A DNA stretch of 6,646 nt from NCBI GenBank assembly GCA_023336875.1, contig JAMBLH010000120.1, forward strand, positions 1 through 6,646, in the 5' to 3' direction. A program made the position numbers and the translations under genes. Below, piece by piece: positions 1 to 5,511 of the stretch. The notes below the pieces were generated by a model. That model was not told the origin of the DNA. It searched no databases and was given only the letters and a program-made list of their open reading frames with translations. Within the stretch, counting starts at the first letter, position 1, and the number at the start of each line of letters is the position of its first letter. The DNA comes from Actinomycetes bacterium. Lineage in GTDB: Bacteria > Actinomycetota > Acidimicrobiia > Spongiisociales > UBA5794.

Positions 1-1
1 A

Positions 2-1243
2 TCGATCGAGCGACCGCGTCGCATCATTCTGATGATCAAGGCTGGGCAGCCCGTCGACAGTCAGATCGCCGCGCTTCTCCCGCTACTCGACGAGGGCGAC
101 GTCATCATCGATGGGGGAAACTCGTTGTTCACCGACACTGCCCGCAGAGTTGATGAGCTGGCAAGCCTGCGCATCCATTTCGTTGGGGCAGGTATCTCGG
201 GCGGCGAGGAGGGAGCGCGCTACGGGCCCTCGATCATGCCGGGAGGCGATGCAACGGCCTGGCCACTGATCAAGGATGTCCTCACCTCCATCGCAGCCGT
301 CGCGGAGGGAGAGCCGTGCGTCTCGTGGATCGGAACCGGTGGATCAGGTCACTTTGTCAAGATGGTGCACAACGGCATCGAGTATGGCGATATGCAGATC
401 ATCGCCGAAGCCTACGACTTCATGTCGAGGGGCCTCGGCATGTCCGCCTTCGAGATCCAACCAGAATTCGCGAGATGGAATACAGGACCGCTGGACTCCT
501 ATCTCATAGAGATCACAGCGGAGATACTCGGACATCATGAACCAGACGCCACGGCCACGATCGACCACATCGTTGATGCGACAGGCCAGAAGGGCACAGG
601 CAAGTGGACCGTCATCGCCTCGATGGATCCACCAACACCTGTGTCTCTCATTGCTGAGTCGGTGTACGCACGGATCGTCTCATCGCTCATCGGAGAACGA
701 GCAGAGGCAGCGAGAATCCTCGACGGATCAACAGAACCAATCGACGAGGAACAGGGCACAGTTATCAACGATCTCCACGACGCGCTCTACGGCGCAAAGA
801 TCATCTCCTATGCCCAGGGATTCATGCTGCTCGAATCCGCAGGCACCGAGTACGGCTGGAGCCTCGACCTGGGTGCGATTGCAGCGCTCTGGCGAGCAGG
901 GTGCATCATCCGGTCACGGTTCCTCAACGACATCACCGCTGCGTATGCGCGCGACCCTGAACTCGACAACCTCCTCTTCGATGAGTTCTTCTCACACGAG
1001 ATCACCGAAGCGATACCTGGCCTCAGACGAACCGTTGCACGGGCAGTCCACGCAGGAATCCCTGTTCCCGCATATAGCGCTGCACTTGCCTTCTATGACT
1101 CCTATCGCTCAGAGAGACTTCCTGCCAATCTCACCCAGGCACAACGAGACTATTTCGGCGCCCACACGTACGAGCGCCTCGATGCTGAGCGGGGCGAGTG
1201 GTTCCATACCGAGTGGACCGACCAGCGAAACGAGGCGGAATGA
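2..1243 (+). CDS. gnd: 6-phosphogluconate dehydrogenase, decarboxylating (5' end outside window)
   Basis: Cytoplasmic pentose-phosphate enzyme that oxidises and decarboxylates 6-phosphogluconate to ribulose 5-phosphate, usually making NADPH. The frame is open from base 2 with family-like sequence (ERPRRIILMIKAGQPVD), so the ATG at 32 is internal and the gene begins upstream. 413 residues are visible. The missing N-terminus, probably 60-70 residues, holds the nucleotide-binding Gly-rich loop, so NADP versus NAD preference cannot be judged. Counting from the Met at base 32, IDGGNS is at 26-31, GISGGEEGARYGPSIMPGG at 54-72, and KMVHNGIEYGD at 110-120. The last contains the Lys, His, Asn and Glu (K110, H113, N114, E117) matching the known catalytic set of the sheep enzyme. 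The family signature DATGQKGTGKW is at 182-192, and the C-terminal YFGAHTYERLD and FHTEW are intact. This is the long classical type, not the short form of about 300 residues. Its stop overlaps the next start (ATGA). Confidence 0.95.
   Translation, partial: SIERPRRIILMIKAGQPVDSQIAALLPLLDEGDVIIDGGNSLFTDTARRVDELASLRIHFVGAGISGGEEGARYGPSIMPGGDATAWPLIKDVLTSIAAVAEGEPCVSWIGTGGSGHFVKMVHNGIEYGDMQIIAEAYDFMSRGLGMSAFEIQPEFARWNTGPLDSYLIEITAEILGHHEPDATATIDHIVDATGQKGTGKWTVIASMDPPTPVSLIAESVYARIVSSLIGERAEAARILDGSTEPIDEEQGTVINDLHDALYGAKIISYAQGFMLLESAGTEYGWSLDLGAIAALWRAGCIIRSRFLNDITAAYARDPELDNLLFDEFFSHEITEAIPGLRRTVARAVHAGIPVPAYSAALAFYDSYRSERLPANLTQAQRDYFGAHTYERLDAERGEWFHTEWTDQRNEAE
1232..1238 (+). promoter_or_regulatory. 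Ribosome binding site that decides the aldolase start
   Basis: GAGGCGG lies just before the ATG at 1240 (GAGG core at 1232-1235, four bases clear of the start). It sits inside the last codons of gnd. It favours the ATG at 1240, in an ATGA overlap with the gnd stop, over the in-frame ATG at 1198. The 1198 start would add 14 residues unlike the family N-terminus. Confidence 0.55.
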
Positions 1244-2094
1244 TCCAACAGTGGCCCCGAGCGATGCCAGCCCTCATCACGCCATTTGATCCGGATGAGA
1301 GTATCAACATCGACTCTCACCGGCACAATGTCTCCGTCGCGATCTCCGCGGGGGCACGGGGCGTTCTTCTTGCGGGGTCCACAGGAGAGGGCCCGTACCT
1401 CGAGCCTGGCGAGCGGGCAACTCTCGTCTCCTGGGCTCGCGACGCCACAAACGATCTCATCATTGTCTGTGGCATCTCTGCTGAGACGGACCGCCAGGCG
1501 AAACCCCAGATCGCCGAGGCAGCCGCATCAGGAGCGGACGCTGTTCTCGTCATCACTCCAGGAACACTCGTACGTGACAGGTCGAGCCTCATCTCCGACT
1601 ACTACGAGCGGATAGCAGATGTCTCTCCTCTCCCCGTCTTCCTCTATTCCAATCCCGTGGTCACTGGATACGAACTCCCTGTTGAAGCCGTCCGGCGCCT
1701 TGCACAACACCCGAACATCGTTGGCATGAAGGACAGCGGAGGTGATGTCTCGCGACTCGACGAGCTGGGTGACGTGCTGGCGGAAGGATTCATCGTATAT
1801 ATCGGAAGTTCCAGCAGACTTGCCGAAAGCACAGCCCGCGGCGCCTACGGAGCCATCACCGCCAGCGCCAACTATGCGTTCTCGTTGGTCGACGCAGCAA
1901 CGGCACAGGATGAAGGATCACAGACAGCCCTCACGGATGTGACGTCGATTGTGCAACAGAACGGGGTTCCTGGAACGAAATACGCGGCCGCCCTCGCCGG
2001 AATGCGCGAGGGTCGCAGCCGACTCCCCCTCGAGCCGCTCGATGAACAGGCCAAACGGGTCATCGCCGCTGCCTACGAGGAAATCCTCGACTGA
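1240..2094 (+). CDS. DapA/NAL-family aldolase, resembling 4-hydroxy-2-oxoglutarate aldolase
   Basis: 284-residue TIM-barrel lyase of the dihydrodipicolinate synthase / N-acetylneuraminate lyase family, which forms a Schiff base between a lysine and pyruvate or a 2-oxo acid. Visible are GSTGE (46-50), the barrel tyrosine in FLYSNP (Y136), the Schiff-base lysine in GMKDSGGD (K164), and a C-terminal RLPLEPL (261-267). The start at 1240 gives the normal N-terminus (PALITPF) and usual length. It is probably not dihydrodipicolinate synthase: the arginine that follows YNVPS in DapA and binds the aspartate-semialdehyde carboxylate is V141 here. As I remember human HOGA1, the stretch around QHPNIVGMKDSGGDV is nearly identical, and GSTGEGPYL parallels its GSNGEFPFL. 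That suggests cleavage of 4-hydroxy-2-oxoglutarate or a related 2-oxo sugar acid, but the substrate is inferred. The usual Tyr after the TP motif (TPYY) is absent: here it reads TPGTLV (106-111). Translational coupling to gnd is likely from the ATGA overlap. Confidence 0.85.
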   Translation: MIQQWPRAMPALITPFDPDESINIDSHRHNVSVAISAGARGVLLAGSTGEGPYLEPGERATLVSWARDATNDLIIVCGISAETDRQAKPQIAEAAASGADAVLVITPGTLVRDRSSLISDYYERIADVSPLPVFLYSNPVVTGYELPVEAVRRLAQHPNIVGMKDSGGDVSRLDELGDVLAEGFIVYIGSSSRLAESTARGAYGAITASANYAFSLVDAATAQDEGSQTALTDVTSIVQQNGVPGTKYAAALAGMREGRSRLPLEPLDEQAKRVIAAAYEEILD

Positions 2095-2111
2095 CCAAAA
2101 TGTCACCGAGG
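2085..2111 (+). terminator. Imperfect hairpin across the aldolase stop codon (weak terminator or attenuator candidate)
   Basis: CCTCG (2085-2089) can pair with CGAGG (2107-2111), and inside it TGAC (2092-2095) with GTCA (2102-2105), around a six-base loop CAAAAT and a small 2/1 internal loop. The stem begins before and includes the stop codon TGA at 2092-2094. No T-run follows directly (next bases CCTGCCATTTG), so it is a poor intrinsic terminator. It may only weaken read-through, protect an mRNA end, or be chance. Confidence 0.25.
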
Positions 2112-2137
2112 CCTGCCATTTGTTGCACTGTTCGGAT

Positions 2138-2143
2138 TACCAT
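2138..2143 (+). promoter_or_regulatory. Possible -10 box for a leaderless pntAA transcript
   Basis: TACCAT fits the TANNNT pattern and ends eight bases before the pntAA ATG at 2152, the spacing expected if transcription starts at or next to the start codon. No Shine-Dalgarno sequence is visible ahead of that ATG (TTTCAGAAG), which agrees with leaderless translation. No good -35 box is found at 16-18 bases; TTGTTG and TTGCAC nearby are too close. It lies in the only real intergenic gap of the window. Confidence 0.25.
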
Positions 2144-2151
2144 TTCAGAAG

Positions 2152-3261
2152 ATGCAACTCGGTATTCGAAACGAACAATCGTCACGTGAAAGCCGGGTGG
2201 CAGCACCCCCGGTCTCTGTGTCCACATTCGTGGAACTCGGTTTCGACGTATCGGTTGAAACAGGTGCAGGAGACGCCGCTGGATTCCCCGACGAAGAGTT
2301 CGTTGATGCCGGCGCGACCATCGTGAATGACCTCTCGCAGGGCGACGCGATTGACCTCCTTGTGCGGATCTCGCCTCCCACGGAATCCGATCGGTCACTC
2401 ATCGCACCCAACGGAGTGATCCTGGGACTTGTGGACCCTGCAGCGAACGAGGAGCTCCTCACAACCTGGGGAGACGCAGGCATCACGTCGATCTCTATGG
2501 AGATGGTGCCCCGCACCACACTTGCTCAAGCAATGGATGCACTCTCATCACAAGCAACCTCCGCGGGATACGCTGCGGTGCTCCTCGGAGTGACCACGCT
2601 TACCAAGTTCATGCCGATGCTGGTCACAGCTGCGGGCACGATCCCACCCTCCAACGTCCTCATCCTTGGAGTTGGCGTTGCCGGGTTGCAGGCGATCGCG
2701 ACGGCAAAGAGGCTCGGCGCTGTTGTGTACGCATATGACATCCGTCCAGAAACCAAGGAACAGGTCGAGTCTCTTGGGGGCCGATTCGTCGAGGCACCCA
2801 CACAAACGATGGATGAGGGCGGCTATGCCAGAGCAGTGGACGCGGAGACCGAAGCCGAGCAGAAAGCTGCATTGGCCAAGGCAGTGGCCGACGCGGATCT
2901 CATCATCACAACAGCCCAGGTTCCGGGGAGAAAAGCCCCACGGCTCATCGACGCCGCAATGGTGGAGGCGATGAAACCGGGCTCTGTGATTATCGACATG
3001 GCTGCGTCCTCCGGAGGCAACGTGGAAGGTTCACAACCGGATACAACAGTTGACGTGTCCGGCGTGCACATCATGGGTCCAACGGATCTCGCATCACGAG
3101 TCGCAACGGATTCGAGTCGGATGTTCGGCCGGAACGTGACAGAGCTTGTCAAACGGATGGTCGTCGAAGGCGAGATGGTCGTCGATCCGGAGGATCCAGT
3201 TGTCGGGCCAGCCATCGTTGCACCGATCACCACTCCCCCACAAAGTGAGGCCACCGAATGA
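2152..3261 (+). CDS. pntAA: NAD(P) transhydrogenase subunit alpha part 1 (soluble NAD(H)-binding domain I)
   Basis: 369-residue soluble component of the proton-translocating transhydrogenase. It binds NAD(H) on the cytoplasmic side and passes hydride to NADP(H) on PntB. MQLGIRNE followed by ESRVAAPP matches the usual N-terminus and fixes the start at 2152. The first half is alanine-dehydrogenase-like. PRTTLAQAMDALSSQ (120-134) keeps the Arg, Gln, Asp and Ser known to contact the nicotinamide in the Rhodospirillum rubrum protein (here R121, Q126, D129, S132). The Rossmann loop is GVGVAGLQA (173-181), with the acidic end of strand 2 at D196 (YAYDIRP). The mobile loop with its conserved Tyr is EGGYARAVD (222-230). 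It ends in a Pro-rich tail with no membrane segment, so this is the split-alpha form. Oddities: LAQ where RAQ is usual, and AGYAAV where AGYRAV is usual. No Shine-Dalgarno is seen, and the stop overlaps pntAB by ATGA. Confidence 0.93.
   Translation: MQLGIRNEQSSRESRVAAPPVSVSTFVELGFDVSVETGAGDAAGFPDEEFVDAGATIVNDLSQGDAIDLLVRISPPTESDRSLIAPNGVILGLVDPAANEELLTTWGDAGITSISMEMVPRTTLAQAMDALSSQATSAGYAAVLLGVTTLTKFMPMLVTAAGTIPPSNVLILGVGVAGLQAIATAKRLGAVVYAYDIRPETKEQVESLGGRFVEAPTQTMDEGGYARAVDAETEAEQKAALAKAVADADLIITTAQVPGRKAPRLIDAAMVEAMKPGSVIIDMAASSGGNVEGSQPDTTVDVSGVHIMGPTDLASRVATDSSRMFGRNVTELVKRMVVEGEMVVDPEDPVVGPAIVAPITTPPQSEATE
3245..3250 (+). promoter_or_regulatory. Ribosome binding site of pntAB
   Basis: GTGAGG lies seven bases before the ATG at 3258, within the end of pntAA. 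It supports that start and independent ribosome entry in addition to coupling through the ATGA overlap. Confidence 0.5.
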
Positions 3262-3551
3262 GCTCCGAATTCATCGCGGGCATCGTTGTCTTCGTCCTCG
3301 CTGCCTTCGTCGGCTTCGAAGTCATCGCAAAGGTGCCAAGAACGCTCCATACGCCACTCATGTCCGGGGCGAACGCCATCTCGGGCATCACCATCGTCGG
3401 CGCGATCATCGCCGCCGCAACCGGCACGGGCGTTCTCGCCGCCGTGCTTGGATTTCTCGCGGTCACATTCGCGATGATCAACGTCGTTGGCGGCTTCCTC
3501 GTAACAGACCGGATGCTCGAGATGTTCAAGAAGATCCCTGGTAAACGCTGA
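3258..3551 (+). CDS. pntAB: NAD(P) transhydrogenase subunit alpha part 2 (small membrane subunit)
   Basis: 97-residue membrane protein carrying the alpha half of the proton channel (domain II). Three hydrophobic segments are visible at about 5-24, 40-56 and 58-82. The loop after the first has the family hallmark KVPRTLHTPLMSGANA (25-40), and the third ends in NVVGGFLVTDRML. A short basic tail (KKIPGKR) ends the protein. Length and order, between the soluble alpha part and beta, are those of the three-gene form of the enzyme. In Escherichia coli this segment is instead fused to the C-terminus of PntA. The start overlaps the pntAA stop (ATGA), and the stop shares one base with the pntB start (TGATG), so the three chains are probably made in matched amounts. 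Nothing is unusual. Confidence 0.93.
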   Translation: MSSEFIAGIVVFVLAAFVGFEVIAKVPRTLHTPLMSGANAISGITIVGAIIAAATGTGVLAAVLGFLAVTFAMINVVGGFLVTDRMLEMFKKIPGKR

Positions 3552-4918
3552 TGGTCGAGCTTGCCTATCTCCTCGCAGGAGTCCTCTTCATCGTCGGCCT
3601 CAAGGGGCTGACGTCACCCAGAACAGCTAGGCGCGGCAATCGGATAGCTGCACTTGGCATGCTCGTCGCGATCATCGTGGTCATTGTCGACCTGATCGGC
3701 CTAGACGCCAAGCTCGCGTGGGGCATCGTCCTTGGTGGCATGGTTGTTGGCGGCGGCATCGGCCTGCTCCTGGCGCTTCGCGTCCAGATGACGGACATGC
3801 CACAGCTGGTCGCGGCCTTCAACGGGTTCGGCGGTGGGTCGTCCGCTCTTGTCGCCGCAGCTGCAGTTGTGGCCACGAACGCGGTCATCCCCACCGAGAC
3901 AGCCGTAACTACTTCGCTCTCTCTCATCATCGGAGCCATAACCCTCACCGGTTCATTCATCGCATTTGGAAAACTCCAGGGAATCGTTCCGAGCAAGCAG
4001 GTATTCCTACCGGGCGGCACTGCAACCAACGCAGTCATTGCGCTCGGCGCGGTCGTCGCAGCAGGAGTCGGCATCTTCTCTGATTCAGCAACCGCATATT
4101 GGATCGCTACAGGCCTCGCCGCGATCCTCGGTGTCACAACTGTCCTGCCAATCGGTGGGGCGGACATGCCAGTTGTAATCTCTCTTCTCAACTCGTTCTC
4201 AGGAATCGCTGCGGCCATGGCAGGGTTCGTAATCGGCAATCAAGCGCTCATCGTCGGCGGTGCCCTCGTCGGAGCTGCAGGCCTCATCCTCACTATCGAG
4301 ATGGCCGTTGCGATGAATCGTTCCATTCCGAGCATCCTCTTCTCACAGTTCGGAGGTGGCGCAACCGCGGAGGACATCGGCACGAAACCGGTGAACCGTG
4401 CCACAGCAGACGACGTTGCCATTGCTCTGGCGTATGCGGAGAGGGTCACGATCGTCCCTGGCTACGGCCTTGCAGTGGCCCAGGCGCAGCATGCGGTCAA
4501 GGATCTCGCAAACGCCCTCGAAGAGAGGGGCATCGAGGTCACCTACGCCATCCACCCGGTTGCTGGTCGTATGCCGGGCCACATGAACGTGCTTCTGGCC
4601 GAAGCGGACGTCTCCTACGACCTCCTCCTCGACCTCGAACAGGCGAACCCAAGATTCCCGCAAGCGGACGTTGCGTTGATCGTTGGCGCAAACGACGTCG
4701 TCAACCCCTCGGCGAGGACGGATCCGGACAGCCCGATCTACGGAATGCCGATACTCAACGTTGATGATGCCAAGACGACGATCGTGGTGAAAAGATCCCT
4801 CTCACCCGGGTTCGCTGGCATCGACAATCCCTTGTTCTACGAGGACAACACCCTCATGTTCTTTGGTGACGCGAAACAGGCGCTCGAAGAAACGTTGGTA
4901 GCGGTCGATGCGCTCTGA
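3551..4918 (+). CDS. pntB: NAD(P) transhydrogenase subunit beta
   Basis: 455 residues, normal for the family. The N-terminal half is the beta part of the proton channel, with about eight or nine hydrophobic segments between residues 3 and 255. MPQLVAAFNGFGGGSSALVA (83-102) and GGADMPVVISLLNSFSG (202-218) are family hallmarks. N91 falls at the position of E. coli His91, and N214 probably matches E. coli Asn222, both implicated in proton transfer. The C-terminal domain III binds NADP(H): IVPGYGLAVAQAQH (301-314), HPVAGRMPGHMNVLLAEA (335-352), GANDVVNP (379-386), VKRSLSPGFAGIDNPLF (413-429) and MFFGDAK (436-442). Together with PntAA and PntAB it couples hydride transfer from NADH to NADP+ with inward proton flow. 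No strong Shine-Dalgarno precedes it; translation is probably coupled to pntAB through TGATG. Confidence 0.95.
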   Translation: MVELAYLLAGVLFIVGLKGLTSPRTARRGNRIAALGMLVAIIVVIVDLIGLDAKLAWGIVLGGMVVGGGIGLLLALRVQMTDMPQLVAAFNGFGGGSSALVAAAAVVATNAVIPTETAVTTSLSLIIGAITLTGSFIAFGKLQGIVPSKQVFLPGGTATNAVIALGAVVAAGVGIFSDSATAYWIATGLAAILGVTTVLPIGGADMPVVISLLNSFSGIAAAMAGFVIGNQALIVGGALVGAAGLILTIEMAVAMNRSIPSILFSQFGGGATAEDIGTKPVNRATADDVAIALAYAERVTIVPGYGLAVAQAQHAVKDLANALEERGIEVTYAIHPVAGRMPGHMNVLLAEADVSYDLLLDLEQANPRFPQADVALIVGANDVVNPSARTDPDSPIYGMPILNVDDAKTTIVVKRSLSPGFAGIDNPLFYEDNTLMFFGDAKQALEETLVAVDAL

Positions 4919-4932
4919 CACGGGCCGCTGAG

Positions 4933-5511
4933 GTGCAATTTCGCGACGTCGTCGCACGACGCCGCATGGTCCGCAACTACACAGACGAACCGGTGGACCT
5001 TCAGGCCCTCGATCGGATCATCGAAGCGGGAGTACGGGCACCCTCAGCGGGCTTCAGCCAGGGACAGAGATTCGTCGTCATCACGGATTCCGAGACACGC
5101 GCCAGAGTTGCGCAAGCCGCGGGCGAACACGAGTACCTGGAAAAGGGCTTCGATGCCTGGATCTCAAGGGCACCGGTCCACATCATCATCTGTGCTGACA
5201 AGAAGGCCTATCTGGATCGCTATTCCGAGCAGGACAAGTCAGGTACCGATGACTGGACGGTGCCGTACTGGTGGATCGATGCTGGGGCATCATTCATGGC
5301 CATTCTCTACGCAGCGGTGGACGAGGGTCTCGCCGCTGGGTTCCTCGGCGCCCATACGACGGAAGGGCTCCGCTCGATGCTGGGCATTCCGCAGGACATC
5401 CTGGTCGCAGGAATCGTGACGCTCGGCCACGGCGCGCCGGACCTGCGCTCCGGCAGTCTCGCCAGGGGACGAACGGCCCGAGACGAAGTGATCCACTGGG
5501 ACAGCTGGTGA
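4933..5511 (+). CDS. Nitroreductase family protein (FMN-dependent oxidoreductase)
   Basis: 192 residues with the nitroreductase fold pattern; such enzymes bind FMN, usually as dimers, and reduce varied substrates with NAD(P)H. The N-terminal FRDVVARRRMVRNYTDEPV (3-21) carries the Arg cluster that normally grips the FMN phosphate, and APSAGFSQGQ (36-45) is the second FMN segment. The middle helix YWWIDAGASFMAILYAAVDEG (112-132) and GFLGAH (136-141) follow. The end IVTLGHGAPD...RGRTARDEVIHWDSW (161-192) holds the Arg residues near the FMN. The Trp-rich stretch DDWTVPYWW (106-114) may line the substrate pocket. The GTG start at 4933 is chosen because it keeps the conserved N-terminus. The ATG at 4966 would delete it, and neither start has a well-spaced Shine-Dalgarno. 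It lies 14 bases after pntB and its stop overlaps the kynureninase start. Substrate unknown; the neighbours suggest a role in aromatic or tryptophan metabolism or simple use of reducing power, both inference. Confidence 0.85.
   Translation: MQFRDVVARRRMVRNYTDEPVDLQALDRIIEAGVRAPSAGFSQGQRFVVITDSETRARVAQAAGEHEYLEKGFDAWISRAPVHIIICADKKAYLDRYSEQDKSGTDDWTVPYWWIDAGASFMAILYAAVDEGLAAGFLGAHTTEGLRSMLGIPQDILVAGIVTLGHGAPDLRSGSLARGRTARDEVIHWDSW

Noticed and set aside
1198..1239. Upstream ATG as start of the aldolase
   Set aside because: It would place 14 non-family residues in front and overlap gnd by 46 bases. The ATG at 1240 has GAGG at good spacing and the common ATGA overlap.
537..1289. Long open frame (250 codons) on the + strand inside and past gnd
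   Set aside because: It runs in another frame of clear gnd coding sequence, is Ser/Arg/Thr-rich, matches no family I know and has no ribosome site of its own. It is a high-GC shadow frame.
2085..2111. Strong intrinsic terminator after the aldolase
   Set aside because: The stem is interrupted and no T-run follows, so it is listed only as a weak candidate.
3565..4239. Long open frame (224 codons) on the - strand opposite pntB
   Set aside because: It is antisense to the conserved membrane half of pntB and has a composition dominated by Met, Pro, Thr and Ala, as expected from reverse-complemented hydrophobic codons. No recognisable domain.
4099..4764. Open frame (221 codons) rich in Arg, His and Gly on the + strand in pntB
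   Set aside because: A frame-shifted reading of pntB; low-complexity basic composition is typical of shadow frames here.
4966..4968. ATG as the nitroreductase start instead of the GTG at 4933
   Set aside because: It would remove FRDVVARRR, part of the conserved FMN-binding N-terminus.
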